This document shows positions 1 through 12,207 of a stretch of 64,000 bases of DNA, piece by piece. Origin of the DNA: Mycoplasmataceae bacterium. Lineage in GTDB: Bacteria > Bacillota_I > Bacilli_A > Mycoplasmatales > Mycoplasmoidaceae. How positions within the stretch are numbered: the first letter of the stretch is position 1; every line of letters begins with the position of its first letter. A model generated the notes under the pieces. It was given only the letters and a program-made list of their open reading frames with translations, searched no databases and was not told where the DNA came from. The stretch lies in contig JAHHTH010000001.1 of NCBI GenBank assembly GCA_020024755.1, positions 186,001 to 250,000 on the forward strand, written 5' to 3'. The translations under genes and the position numbers were made by a program.

Positions 1-85
1 GATGATAGTAACTAACCTAAATGACTTTAGTCAAAACGAAATAGAACGTTTTAACATCAAATTGTATTCAAACGTACTTAATTAA
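1..85 (+). CDS. C-terminal end of an unidentified gene
   Basis: An open frame (phase 2) enters from the left edge and ends at a TAA at 83-85. Only about 28 codons are visible, ending LYSNVLN, which is too little to identify a family. A perfect hairpin terminator follows at once, which supports a real gene end. The start lies outside the window. In related genomes several different genes precede topA, so context does not decide its identity. Confidence 0.5.
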   Translation, partial: MIVTNLNDFSQNEIERFNIKLYSNVLN

Positions 86-93
86 GAAAATTT

Positions 94-135
94 AGCTAGT
101 TTTAATAGAAAATCTATTAAAACTGGTTTTTTATT
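94..135 (+). terminator. Rho-independent terminator
   Basis: The arms AGTTTTAATAG (98-108) and CTATTAAAACT (114-124) are perfect complements and extend with G-U pairs to 94/128. A TTTTTTATT tail follows. It closes the transcript entering from the left edge. Confidence 0.8.
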
Positions 136-242
136 GCTTTAATGGTAGATAAGGGATTGAAAAATTTTTAATATCGCTAATATATAAATATATTAATAAT
201 ATACATCTTAAATTTCTTACCATTTCCGCAAAAAAGTATGCT

Positions 243-266
243 TATAATTATATTTGTATTAGGGGG
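243..266 (+). promoter_or_regulatory. topA promoter -10 and ribosome binding site
   Basis: TATAAT lies at 243-248 and an AGGGGG Shine-Dalgarno box at 261-266, seven bases before the ATG at 273. No convincing -35 is seen, as is common in mollicutes. The strong SD contrasts with the leaderless genes elsewhere in the window. Confidence 0.65.
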
Positions 267-272
267 TTTATC

Positions 273-2402
273 ATGAAATTAGTTATTGTCGAATCAGGTG
301 CAAAAATTAAATCAATTGAAAAATTTTTAGGGGAAGATTATAAAGTTATTGCCTCTACAGGTCATATTAGAGAACTTAAAAAGAAACCAGGGTATGGATT
401 TAACCGTGACACATTAGAACCATGTTGAGAATTAGTACCAAAACCAAAATTTAAGGATAATCTAGAACATACTGTAGCTGAAATTAGAGCACATGCAAAA
501 GAAGCAGATATTGTTTATCTAGCTACCGACCCCGACCGTGAAGGAGAAGCTATCTCATGACATATTTGAGATATTCTTGATGACTCATCTAAAGCAAAAT
601 GTAAACGTATTACATTCAATGAAATTACTAAGAATGCAATTACTAATGCTATTAAATCACCACGTGATATAGACATGAATCTTGTAGAATCTCAATTTGG
701 TCGTAGATATCTAGATCGTGTTGTTGGTTATGACTTAAGTAACCTAGTTAAATCAAAACTTAGAGCTCAAAGTGCTGGTAGAGTACAATCTGTTGCATTA
801 TTATTCATTGTTGAAAGATATAAAGAAATTCAAAAGTTTGTGCCAAAATTCTGATGAACTATTGAATCAACATTAAAAAGTAAAAATGATATTCCAGTTT
901 ATTTAAGAAAGATTGATGATCCTTCAATTAAACAATATGGAACAGATAAAGAAAATGATGGTAAAGATTTTAAATTCATCACTGAAGAAGATGCAAATAA
1001 AATTCTTGCTAAGTTAGGTAAGGATTACACGCTATATGCAATTGATGAACCAAAGATTGAACAAATTAAATCTTATGTTCCATTCACAACTGATTCACTT
1101 TTATCTACTGCTTTTAACAAACTACATTGATCAACTCAAAAAATTACTTCATTAGCAAACGAATTATATTCTGGGGTTGAAATTGATGGAACTATGACAG
1201 CTCTTATTTCATATCCAAGAACTGATACTAACAGATTGAATAAAGCATTTATTGCAGATTTAAGAGAATACATTAAGAATGAATTTGGTGAAGAATATGT
1301 TAACCACAATGTAAAAGAAGCTCAAGGTGGTGATTTAGTACAAGGTGCCCATGAAGGTATTAGACCAATTGATATCAACATGATACCTGAAAAACTAAAA
1401 GGTAGAATTAAAACTAAAAATCCAAAAGAATCACATGACGCTTGATTGTTATATACATTAATTTGAAACTACACTGTTGCTTCATTCATTAATCCTCCAA
1501 AATATAAGAGACACATTCTTAGATTTGAAAATAATAATCAAAAATTCTATACATCATATAGCAGATTATTCTTTAAAGGATATTACATCTTACCTTCATG
1601 AGATAAGAATGGAATTGATGCAAACATTGATCTTAGCTATTTAAAGGTTGGTGATGTATTACAAGAAGTTCCAAACAAAGGAGCTAAAGTAGTTAAACAT
1701 CAAACTGAACCACCTGCACTATATAATGAAGGTTCTTTAGTAAAAGCTTTAAAAGATGAAGGTGTTGGTCGTCCTTCAACATATGGAACAATGATTAAAA
1801 TTGTTAAGGATAGAAACTATGCTATTGTTAACAAAAATAAAAAACTTGAACCAACTGAAAAAGGAATACTTTTAATTGATAATCTAGTGAAAGAATGTAG
1901 TGAAGTTATTTCTAAAAAATATACTGCTAAGATGGAACAACAACTTGACTTAATCGCAGAAGGAAAGCAAGATTGAAAATTCTGATTTAGACAATTCTAC
2001 AATAAATTTAAAAAAGTTTATGATGAAGCTAGAAGAAATATGCAAAAGGTAACTCCAAAAATTTATGAAGGTCACAAATGTCCAAAATGTGGTGGTGATC
2101 TAATTTACAAAGAAAAGAGAAGTGATAAAACTCAATTCTTAGGTTGTATTAACTTCAACCGTGATGGTAATGGTTGTAACCACACTGAATCGATAGAAAC
2201 TGATAGACCAAAGGCAGAACCAATTAACGAAAAGTGTCCTGAATGTGGTTCTCAATTAATTAAGAGATACAACAAACGTGGACAAGAATTTATTGGATGT
2301 ACTGGTTACATCAATGGATGTAAATACATTAGAAACATTGAAAAACCTAAAACTAAAGGTAAGAAAACAACTAAAAAAGATGAAACTACTCCAAAAGAAT
2401 AG
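273..2402 (+). CDS. topA: DNA topoisomerase I
   Basis: Type IA topoisomerase, 709 aa, which relaxes negative supercoils by single-strand passage. The N-terminal TOPRIM domain carries LVIVESGAK and the Mg-binding TDPDREGEA motif near residue 84. The catalytic Tyr is Y314 in MTALISYPRTDT. Two C4 zinc ribbons sit at the C-terminus (CPKCGG near residue 603, CPECGS near 650), followed by a Lys-rich tail. Length and domain order are normal for bacterial TopA. Several in-frame TGA codons fall where Trp is expected. The start is fixed by AGGGGG seven bases upstream and the conserved N-terminus. The gene is monocistronic, with its own -10 and a strong terminator. Identification is secure. Confidence 0.97.
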
Positions 2403-2429
2403 GTTCTAAGCAACGAAAATAATAAAAAT

Positions 2430-2456
2430 GGTCTAGAATACCCCTAGACCTTTTTT
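2430..2456 (+). terminator. topA terminator
   Basis: GGTCTAG (2430-2436) pairs perfectly with CTAGACC (2444-2450), followed by TTTTTT. Confidence 0.9.
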
Positions 2457-2550
2457 ATTGCTCTAGATAGCCTTAAAATGATTTATTTGCTGTTTTATGC
2501 TATTAATTTCAAGTCTGTTGATACTGACAACAAATATTTGTATTTTTTTT

Positions 2551-2579
2551 TTGCGATTGGGAAAATTATTTTATAAAAT
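2551..2579 (+). promoter_or_regulatory. Promoter of a non-coding RNA
   Basis: TTGCGA (2551-2556), a 17-base spacer and TAAAAT (2574-2579) make a complete sigma-A promoter with its start expected near 2586. A run of ten T (2543-2552) runs into the -35 box. No open reading frame follows. Confidence 0.6.
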
Positions 2580-2585
2580 AGTGAG

Positions 2586-2816
2586 TAATATACTAGAATT
2601 TATCTAGGTCATACTTCTTGTAAGTTGAATTTAACCGAATTTCAGTTAAGTTTAATGTCAATTCAACAGAGCCGAAGCTGGTGAAGCAAGTATTTGAAGG
2701 TGAGAATCTTCTGAAGCATGAATTAAAATTCTCACAAATATTATTTGTATAGCAAGACCTTCATAAAGACCTTGGAAGATCATAGAAGTGCATCATTTCT
2801 TCTATGGTCTTTTTTT
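2586..2816 (+). ncRNA. Candidate structured non-coding RNA, family unknown
   Basis: A stretch of about 230 nt lies between a full promoter and a strong terminator and holds no credible reading frame. It folds into nested helices: CTAGA/TCTAG (2593-2607), GTTGAATT (2624-2631) with AATTCAAC (2660-2667), and TGAAGG (2695-2700) with CCTTCA (2758-2763) enclosing GTGAGAAT/ATTCTCAC (2700-2707/2728-2735). I looked for RNase P, tmRNA and SRP RNA hallmarks and did not find them. It faces the 3' end of the minus-strand lipoprotein operon, so an antisense role is unlikely unless either transcript reads through. RNA nature is inferred from promoter, folding and terminator; function is unknown. Confidence 0.55.
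2778..2816 (+). terminator. Terminator of the non-coding RNA
   Basis: An 11-bp stem, GATCATAGAAG (2778-2788) with CTTCTATGGTC (2799-2809), has one G-T wobble and is followed by seven T. Confidence 0.85.
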
Positions 2817-2845
2817 CTCTACTAATATTTTTATCAGCAATACAA

Positions 2846-2878
2846 CATAAAATACAATAGAAGAAGATATTCTATTGT
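2846..2878 (-). terminator. Terminator of the lipoprotein/ABC operon
   Basis: ACAATAGAA (2854-2862) and TTCTATTGT (2870-2878) are perfect complements. Read on the minus strand the stem is followed by ATTTTATG. It is the only hairpin I see between the last lipoprotein gene and the converging non-coding RNA. Confidence 0.6.
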
Positions 2879-3028
2879 TTATTATTTTAAAATAGTCAAA
2901 TTTAATTTATTTTTCTTTCAAATTCTAAATAATGATTATATGAGTCGTTATTTTCAATGTAACTAATTTCATATTTACATAATTTATAATTACATGGTAA
3001 TTCAGCTGCCGTAGGAAAGCCATAGTTT

Positions 3029-3622
3029 TTATTTGATAAATCAATTCATTCCATTTCAGTTTCCCTTTTTCATTGTGATGTTAACGTATCTCAGTTGTAT
3101 TTTTGCATTATCATATCAATAATCATCAGAAGGAAGAATTCAAGTACTAATTTTTAAATCCGGTTTAGTTTTAATTAAATTAATAAAATCCTTATATCAT
3201 TGAAGTTGAAATTTATGAAAACCATCATCATATGACGTTGATGTAAACATATCTACAAAAAAACTTGCTGCTGCTAACTCATTATTTGATTTGGTGGCTG
3301 TTAAGTTATTGATTTTTAATAAGCCATTTTCAGATTTTGATTTCATATCTGGAATATAACTACCTAAACCAATTGGAATCATATATATTGGATAATTTCT
3401 TATATATCCTAAATCAATCGCCTTTTGACATCTAGCATTTTGGCCTTTCAAATAAGTTTCATAAAAATTGTCAAGATCAAAGAATTCAATTTCCTTGTAA
3501 ATTTTTTGATCACTTGTTTGTTCAGTAGTTGAAGAACTACAACTTACAGCACTTAATACTGGAACTGTAGTTAATAATCCTAGTGTTATAATTGGTATAA
3601 TTTTTTTAAATATTTTTTTCAT
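3029..3622 (-). pseudogene. Lipoprotein A, frameshifted copy of lipoprotein B
   Basis: The signal peptide has a lipobox ending SAVSC (Cys28). Residues 1-95 are identical to the neighbouring lipoprotein B. The following 45 or so residues are unrelated in sequence, and the next block (WYKDF to YWYDNAK) is again nearly identical. Here the minus strand has five A (3100-3104) where B has seven (3895-3901), so the frame shifts and ends at TAA 3029-3031, giving 197 aa with a foreign tail. Restoring two bases would extend the frame to 2902 (240 aa) with a C-terminus matching B. The start is an ATG preceded by GGAGTAG, as in B. This could be decay, a phase-variable off state or an assembly error. Function is unknown; it is last in the ABC operon. 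Confidence 0.75.
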
Positions 3623-3687
3623 TTTCTACTCCTTTAAAACTAACATATTTGATGTATTTCAAATTTCTATAGATCAAATGAATTACA

Positions 3688-4419
3688 CTAATTTATTTTT
3701 CTTTCAAATTGTAAATCATGATTACCAGGAGTATTTTCAATTTCCTTTTCAGTATAACTAATTTCATATTTACATAATTTATAATTACATGGTAAATCAG
3801 CTGCCGTAGGAAAGCCATAGTTTTTATTTGTTAAGTCAATTCAATCCATTTTAGTTTCACTAGTTCATTGTGATGTTAATGTATCTCAGTTATATTTTTT
3901 TGCATTATCATATCAATAATCATCAGAAGGAAGAATTCAAGTATGAATTTTTAAATCTGGTTTAGTTTTAATTAAATTAATAAAATCCTTATATCATTGA
4001 AAATTAAAAGGAACATCAGAATGTCATCGCATTTGAGGTGCAAACATATCGATAAAGAACCATGCTGCATCTTGTGGGGTGGTAATAGCACCAACGTCTA
4101 ATGGCATAGATTTTAATAATCCATCATTACTGTTAGACTTCATATCTGGAATATAACTACCTAAACCAATTGGAATCATATATATTGGATAATTTCTTAT
4201 ATATCCTAAATCAATCGCCTTTTGACATCTAGCATTTTGGCCTTTCAAATAAGTTTCATAAAAATTGTCAAGATCAAAGAATTCAATTTCCTTGTAAATT
4301 TTTTGATCACTTGTTTGTTCAGTAGTTGAAGAACTACAACTTACAGCACTTAATACTGGAACTGTAGTTAATAATCCTAGTGTTATAATTGGTATAATTT
4401 TTTTAAATATTTTTTTCAT
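3688..4419 (-). CDS. Lipoprotein B of the ABC operon
   Basis: 243-aa lipoprotein with signal MKKIFKKIIPII and lipobox Cys28, anchored outside the membrane. An aromatic-rich C-terminal half includes WILPSDDYWYD and FPTAADLPC. I do not recognise a family; the even spread of Trp and Asp resembles a small extracellular enzyme or binding domain, but no catalytic motif is clear. TGA is read as Trp at several positions. It starts 11 bases after the stop of the 844-aa surface protein, and its GGAGT box lies within that short gap, so the two are probably cotranscribed. A duplicate copy follows. Identical N-terminal DNA in the two copies points to recent duplication or gene conversion. Confidence 0.85.
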
Positions 4420-4430
4420 TTTCTACTCCT

Positions 4431-6965
4431 TTAAAACTCTACTAAAATTGAGTTATTCTTTACAATTTCCTTCATGTAATTAAAACATGAATTATAATCT
4501 TTAAATCATCATATCTTATCATCTCATTTTAATGAATATAGTTGGTTAATTTTATTATCTAGTAATATATATTCATTTCCTTCTTTATAAAATATTTTAG
4601 ATGGATCATTTTTTATTATTTTTGTTCTTATTAAATTATTGATAATAGTACTTTCAGAATCATATATGGCATCATTAGAAGTTAATAGTTCTTCATCTTT
4701 ACTTAATTGAACTCCAGGATTAATAACATTTCCTAATAGATCATATAATATAACAACTTTAACTGGTTCTATATTTTCCATATTTTTTATAGCATTTGTA
4801 ATTGTTGCATCATCATCAAACAATACTTTATTGGTAGTTGAAATAGACTCTGTTGTCCCCTCTCCTCCTATCAATTCAGTATAATACAATTGTTGTGGTA
4901 AATTCCTTTCATTATAAAGCTGAAGTATGCAGCTTGGAGAAGTACTAATTGGTCTAAAAGAACTATCCTCATTCTTTTTTTCTATTGTATTCAAATTATA
5001 CAAATATGCTGCTTCATTTATAGTATATTGAACTTTATGATTCTTATCTAGTTTAAATAATGCATTTTTAGCATCTTCTATCAATCCTTCGTTATTGAAT
5101 TTCATATTCCCATCATAGCTGTTAGAATTATCAATTGTAAAATAATTATCATTAACAATCTTACTGTTAGGGTTTTGATTAAAATTAGAGGCATTTAATA
5201 GTAACTTATCAAGATTATTAGAATTTAAATTTTTTTGCAAAACACGATTAATATCACTATTGCTTATTGTTCTATTTTCAAGATTATCATTTAAAAAAGA
5301 AAATATTAAATCAATTTCATAACTATTAAATTGTTCCTTATTTAATAGTCATAAAGGTTTTCCATTAAACTCAATAACTAATTCATTTAGTGAATTTGCA
5401 TGTTTCAATTCTGAATAATACTGATAATTTTTTAAATTTCCTGAATATGGACATAATAAATCTTCAACACATGAAGATTTTATTTTTTTTCCATCTCTAC
5501 AATATTTTGAATATTTTGCATTACAAAAATCTTCAAAATAACTCAAATCTCCATTTTTATGAGGGTTATCATAATAATATCTATCATAAAACCTATATTT
5601 AACATAACCATTTTCATATACATAACTATGTGTAATACCTTTTTTAAATGCATTTACTAAACATTCAACTAATTCTGAAGATAAACCACCATTATCTGTG
5701 TTTACGAATTCTTTTGAAATTAATTTAAAATTTTCTTCAAAATTATTATAAAAATAACTAGTATTATAATCTTCCGTATCTATAGTAACTTCAAAGTAAG
5801 TATGTGAATCTCTCTCCTGTTTATCAGATCCTGGTTTTAATATACAAACATCAATTCCTCTATCATCTTTTTTATCATTACTATAGTTTTGAATGTAATA
5901 TGAACATCCAAATTTCATCTTTAATTCATCTTTCGGATAAGCTTCTTCTGCTACTTCTTTTTTACCATTCTTACGAATACTTATATTGTGATATTTTATA
6001 AATTCATTTCTAGTTAAAAATGATTTAAAAAGTAGCATAGTATGATAATCTACACATGAAAATTCTAATGTTTTTTCATCTATTTGTTTTGCTCTAATTT
6101 TACTGCCATTATTTATCTTTGTAAAATTTACGAATCTTGCATCTTTACCCTTACCTACACCATTAATTTTAATTCTAACTACATAGCTTGATTTTTTTCG
6201 AAAATTTAGAGCTGCTTCATCTGCAGCATCAAATAATCAATTCATAAGAGTATTAAAAGTATTTTTATCACTTAAAATTTTCATTACTTTATTAGGTGTT
6301 AAAATTCTTTTACCTGATTGAAACTCTTCGCCATAAACTTTAAATTTGAATCTAGGATCACCATTTAAGTAGTCCTTAATTGTAATTTTTTTTAATTCAT
6401 CAATATCTTTTTTACTAAAAGGATTTATTTTATGTATTTCTTTTTTTACATAATCCTTGTACTCATAATAACAAACTCTTGATTTTTTTGTATTATTGAC
6501 TAATGATTCCTTAGCTTCTGCATAAGAATTAAATAATTGCCCATTCATATTATCATACTTATATTGAATAAGACCTGGATTAATAAAACTCTTTTTTACT
6601 CTATCATAATCATAGTCATATTCATTTAATGAATTTTTATAAGCTAAATGCAATTTTGATTGATCAAATTTTCTAAGTTTTGTGATATCTAGTTTTTGAG
6701 TATTTTGGTCGAAAACAGCATTATTAGCGTCTCCTATATAAACATCACTATCAATAGCATTGTGGTTATTAATTACATAATTTGTTAATTTATCTAGATC
6801 ATTCAAACATTGTCCATCGAAACAATAATATTTATCTTTAGTTGTATACCCATCTTTAATATTTGAAATTTTTGTTTCATTTAAACAATATGGTATACAA
6901 GCCAATGGTGCTAACGATAATATTGATGTTGATATTAATATTTTTATTTTATTAAATCTAGTCAT
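4431..6965 (-). CDS. Large exported surface protein (844 aa), unknown
   Basis: 844 aa with an N-terminal hydrophobic export signal (KILISTSILSLAPLACIPYC). The Cys positions do not fit a good lipobox, so it may stay anchored by the signal. It is unusually Cys-containing for a mollicute, with FCNAKYSKYC and SSCVEDLLCP around residues 500-530, and rich in Tyr, Asn, Asp and Lys. Short segments of the type YTTKDKYYCFDG and LFNSYAEAKESL resemble units in the upstream 1143-aa protein. No enzymatic motif is seen. The start is chosen at 6965 because GGAGGTTAAAA precedes it; it overlaps the upstream stop by eight bases, indicating translational coupling. Likely surface-exposed partner of the ABC permease; function inferred only from the operon. 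Confidence 0.85.
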
Positions 6966-9900
6966 TTTTAACCTCCACAACTGAATCTACTCATCTTAGA
7001 TATTCATTTAAGCTATTATATGTTGTTCCTTTATATGTATAATATGTTTCCTTCCTGTACCAATCATAAACAGTAAGATTACATTCACTAAGCAATCATT
7101 TTAAAGCGTTACCTTTGCTAAGAAAAATTTGATTTTTCCCATTTGCTAATTTTACACTATATAAGTATCCTTTCTCGATATTAGGATTAAAATCAGAAAA
7201 TGAAGAATTATAATACTTGTCATTAGATAAAATTGTTTTTGACTTTACTGAGAATGAATTATAAAATTTATCAGTCAAAGTTTTTTCAGGATTTGTTTTC
7301 ACTGGCATTTCCATATTATCTTCAATATTAGGATCTACAATTATATATTTATTGTCAGTATCATTTATAATTTCACCAGCAATTGGATTTCATGATTTGT
7401 CAGGTAATTCATATTTAGGAATTGACCCATCATCCATGTTATTATCTATTGATACAGGGAAACCTAATTCATCCAATCTAGGTAGAGTAGCAATTTTAAC
7501 TGGTTTTATTTTCTCTAGTAGCATTGATATGGACTTTTCCTTAAGATTAGATTCTTTAACAAAACCATCTGCAAAAGGATAAACATATTCCCCTTTATAT
7601 AAATCAATATTTTTTACAATTGAATCTATTATACGATTGAAATCATCACTAATTATGCTATCAAATCCATTTTCATCAATAGTATATTGTTTGCGCTTAG
7701 GTTCTTTGAAAAAATATTTATTTTTGATTGAATCATTTCCAACATATCTACCATTCAAAATATCAACTAATTGATCTTTTTTAAGTAAATCATCATCATA
7801 GTATTTTGTTCCATTAAAATATTTACAATTTTCAACATGTTCCTCAGTAACTTTTAATGGATTTAATATCTTCATATCATTTATATTACTTTTATCAACA
7901 GAAATTAAACCTGCAAATAAATTTATAGTACAACCACCATTTCATATAAATTCAACATCATCATTTTTGTAAAGATATGAATGCTTATCAACTTTTGGCA
8001 TTATAAAATCTAAAATTACTAATGCAGCTTCAACATATGGAACAGCTTTGAAAATTGGAGCTAATGCACTTGTTAATTTGCTAATTGAATCATAAACCTT
8101 TTTTACTTTCGTATTAACTTCTGATATTTTTGAAATTCCTTTAAATATTGTTTGGCTTGCTTTAACAAAATTTGTTAATGCTAAAGACTGTGTTATATTT
8201 TTATTAATTTTATCTAATGATAAATTATTATTAATCATCATTGTTAGTGGAAGAAATGATGTTCTAAAGATATATGTTGACAAATTCATAATATAGTTTA
8301 AATCAACTTTATGTTCATTAAATATTGAACTTAAAATTTTAGTCAAATCATTGACTGGAGCATTTAGTATTCTTAATAAGTTATTTATATTTTTTTCAAA
8401 TTTTCATGATATTTTTAAAGTTAATAATAATTTAATCGTTTCAATTGGATCTAATTCATTTTTATCAAAGATATTAATAAATTCATTAATAACTTTTTTT
8501 GGTAATTCGAAAAATAATGAGTCAAAGATATAATATTGAATATTTGAGTTATAGTTAGTATTATCCTTTTTAAATTGAGAAATATCTTCTTTCAAGAATT
8601 CATAAGTATTTAATAAACCAATCTTTTTTCTACCAAGGAATGAAAAGTCAAGAGATTTATAAATAAGTTCATCATAAGGTTGCTTGTTACTTAAAGCGTT
8701 CTCTGAAATTAAATCTTTAAATTTGTTAGAATCATTATCTAACATAGCATTCCAAATTTTACTAATTTTATCAATTTCAATAGCATTAAAATTATTGAGA
8801 TTTGATTTGAAAATATTATAATATGTTGATTTACTAAACTGAATTGGGAATGGTATAAAAGTAGATAATGAATATATATTAGAAAAAACTTCAATAAATG
8901 AAAGTAATTTTTTATATTTAGTTCTAATTAAGTCAGTAAAATATGTAATATCAGAATTTAAATCAAAACTTGGATTATTAAAATTAAAAATCTCAGTTAA
9001 TGAAAAATTATGGGTATCAATAGTAGTTTCATTAGGTACAAGAAACTCCATAGGAACTATATGATTAATTATTGAATCAATATAATTTGTAGTTAAATTA
9101 TAAATATATTTGGTTTGTTTGATTATATTATGATCATATCCTCTTTTTACTAATCTCTCAATTGTATGGATATACAAGATTGGCAATCTATAAAATGCAC
9201 TATATCTTTTTCCTTTTCTCATTTGATTATCTAAATTCATAACCGATGAATAAACATCAGGGTAGTTTGTTCTCAAGTTATTAAAATATAAATCTATACT
9301 TGAGCCAATTGCTTCATAATAAAAAGGAGATACACTTGATTCACCTTCTTCAACTATAAAATTAATAAAATTAGAAACTAATTCATTAGTTCTCATATCA
9401 TGAGCAATTTGATAATCAGTACCATCTATTTTAGTTCATAATTTTCTGTCTGTTATATTTTCTATGATTGATGATGATTTTACATAATATGGTCCAATAA
9501 GATCGTATTTATCACTTCTATCTAGATCAACTATATAATTTGGTTTTCCTTGATTAGAATTAATCGGAATAAAATCATAATCATTGTAATTAACAGTAAT
9601 ATTTGCAATATTATCATCAATTTCATCATTATTATAATATCAATAAACTGGCTTCCCTTTCTCTTGTGATTTTACTTCAAGATATTTTTCAGAATTTTGT
9701 CTTACAAATAATTTAAGTTGTTCAATTTCTTTTTGATCACCAGCTTTAATTTTTTTAACATTAATAGGGCTTGAATAAATATTTTTTGGTCCTTTAATAG
9801 TAAAATATTCTCTTGATGGTTTTGGAAGACTATCATAATATTTATTTAAATATGCTGCAAGCTCTTCTTTAGTTCTAAAATATATTCCATTAAAACTATA

Positions 9901-10389
9901 AGCGTCATGAATTTGTAGATATGAATTTTTTGCATCCTTTTCCGTACTGAAGTATGTATTATCTTTTCCTCTATATATTTTTTCTCTCTTTGGTTGTGCT
10001 TCAACATTTAACTTCCCATAGTCAGCAAAACTAACTTCTCCATTAGCACCAACCTCAATACTAGATGAAGTTTCATAAACATCAGTTTTAATCAATCCTT
10101 CTAAAGTATTGAGCAACTTATTTAAATCAGAAAAATAATAGGTTTGACCATTTCACTCAATAGATCATTTATCACGTTCTAAAATATCACTTTCATTAAT
10201 GTCGGCTAATTCAACTGCATGATCATATAAATCTTTTTTATTTTTAAATGATTCATTTTCAAATACATATTCTTTATTTTGTTTGTATGCTGTTACCGCT
10301 GTTACATTTGATACAATAACTGGAGTCAGAATTGTTAGCGGCACCAACGGTATCAAAACAGATTTTCAAATTTTTCTTGTTAATTTCAT
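6958..10389 (-). CDS. Giant exported surface protein (1143 aa), unknown
   Basis: 1143 aa, one continuous frame once TGA is read as Trp. An N-terminal hydrophobic segment (VLIPLVPLTILTPVIV) should export or anchor it. Residues 30-270 and the C-terminal 100 hold short Tyr/Asp-rich units such as NTYFSTEKDAKNSYLQI and GIYFRTKEELAAYL, and near the end TTYNSLNEYLRW. The middle 500 residues look helical and Asn/Ile-rich. A hydrophobic stretch lies around residues 780-810 (APIFKAVPYVEAALVILDF). No known family is recognised. The start has AGGGG upstream. It lies 18 bases after the permease gene and overlaps the 844-aa gene. The operon suggests an extracellular component of an ABC-driven system, such as capture or export of macromolecules. 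Confidence 0.85.
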
Positions 10390-10407
10390 AATGTTCCCCT
10401 TTCTGAA

Positions 10408-12207
10408 TTACAAATCTTGATAATCCGATTTATTAAATTGCTTATAAGAAATTACATAAGTTAATGGTACAAGAAGTGATAAAGTAGTTATCATAATCGG
10501 ACTAAAATATAGAAAATCCGTTTCCCTAATTTTTACAATATAATCGTATTTATATATGTCTGAATAATTTGCTTCTAAATTAAATTTAATAATATTGCTT
10601 TCAATTTCTTTTAATTGGGCAAGAAGATTATTAGTCTTGCTATATTGCATTGATGTTTCTTCAACATACTTCTTTCAACTATTTTCATCAACAATATTAT
10701 TATCTTTAAATAATTTGCTTGATTCTATGTTGTTACTTTTTACATATTGACCAGAATTAGATAAATAATATCAACTACTATCTCTAAAATAAATTAGTTT
10801 ATCTCTTATAAATAAATAATCACTATTAAGAATAGGGGCATCATTATTTACAATATAATTTGATGGATATATATCATTAATTGTTTTTCCTGTAGATAAA
10901 ACATCTTTACTATTGAAAATATTATATTGAATTGAATAATTATCACTTAAAATAAATCTAAATAGTTGTTCAGTAGCAAGTGAAAAATTTTCATTAATAG
11001 CTTTAAATAGAAGAGTATCATATTGTTGATAAGTATTATGATATTTTATAAGGTAAAATAACTGATTAAATTTTGTATTTATACCTGTAATAGCTTTTAT
11101 TGCATCTAACTCTTTTGAACTAAAAGTATCATTATTTCATATCAAGTTATTTTGTAATGAATTTAATAATCCAGAGACCACTAAATCATCCTTAAGGTTA
11201 ATAATACTGTCTTTTGTTATTTCACTAAGATTACTTAATATAACATTGATGAATTTAGTTTCATTTATTGGCAAAATTTCATCTTGCCCTCTATAAACTT
11301 CATAATAATCTTTATTTTCAATATTTACTTCTTCTAATCTAGCTCTTGATAATGAATAAGAGTAATTTAATTTATCACCAGAATGCATATCCATTATGTA
11401 ATCATTAGCTAATGAACTGTAGAAACTAATAAATCATTCGGAAGGGATTAAATAATCAACTCAATTATCTTCATTTATTGATCATAGAAAGTTTTCATTA
11501 TATGTTGAGTCACTAACATTAATCCCATATACAATTCCATTTTTTGTATTAAATTTGTCAAAAGAATCATTTGAATTGTATGCAATAGTTAATTCATCAT
11601 TATTTAATAATTCTCTAGTGAATAATGAAGGAGACAATAATAAACCTATCATTAATACACTTGTTAATGAACAATATACTGGTTTTAATTTAACACTCAA
11701 TAATATCAATAACATTAATATCAAAAATAATAAGAAAGGTGTAATAAAGAGATTAGATATTAAAATTACAACAATAAACCTGCTCATATCTACAATGCAA
11801 TAATAAACTATTGAAAACAATAAAGAGGAAAAATTACCAATAAAAATTGGAATAAACATAATTGTAACTCTTGTTAAAAAAAGTTCAGATCTAGTGAATG
11901 ATTTAGAAAATAAGTCAGTATCAATATAATTATTTCTGTTTTCACTAAATAATTTAATAGTTAAAAATAATTCAAGGATAGCATAAAAAATTAATGGTAT
12001 TAAAAAGATGAACAGTCCACTAACTTCAATACTAGAAATTGTGTTAATTACAATACAACAAATTGGTTGAGAAATTAGACAAACCGTTGAAATTATTCAA
12101 AATAAAACTGAATGAGAAATTTGTGCATAATTATAAATCAATAACTTTTTGAAATTGATTATCTTTTGCTTTTGAAAAATTTTTTTAAACTGAGACTTAA
12201 ATTCCAT
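10408..12207 (-). CDS. ABC transporter permease with large extracytoplasmic domain
   Basis: 599 aa. The N-terminal 200 residues contain about five strongly hydrophobic helices (LFWIISTVCLISQPICCIVI, then LFIFLIPLIFYAIL, then RFIVVILISNLFITPFLLFL). A soluble region of roughly 370 residues follows and a single hydrophobic segment (IMITTLSLLVPLTYVISY) ends the protein. This is the topology of ABC-2/FtsX-like exporters with a big outside domain between helices. Its ATG overlaps the TAA of the ATPase gene (TAATG), and AAGGAG lies upstream. Sequence motifs of a specific permease family are not obvious; the assignment rests on topology and direct coupling to the ATPase. Confidence 0.8.

Noticed and set aside
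2586..2816. RNase P RNA, tmRNA or SRP RNA
   Set aside because: The GAGGAAAGUCC core, a tRNA-like CCA end and the GGAAGCAGC SRP loop are all absent.
5390..6001. Plus-strand open frames inside the 844-aa gene
   Set aside because: They mirror the real minus-strand gene, lack start signals and have implausible composition.
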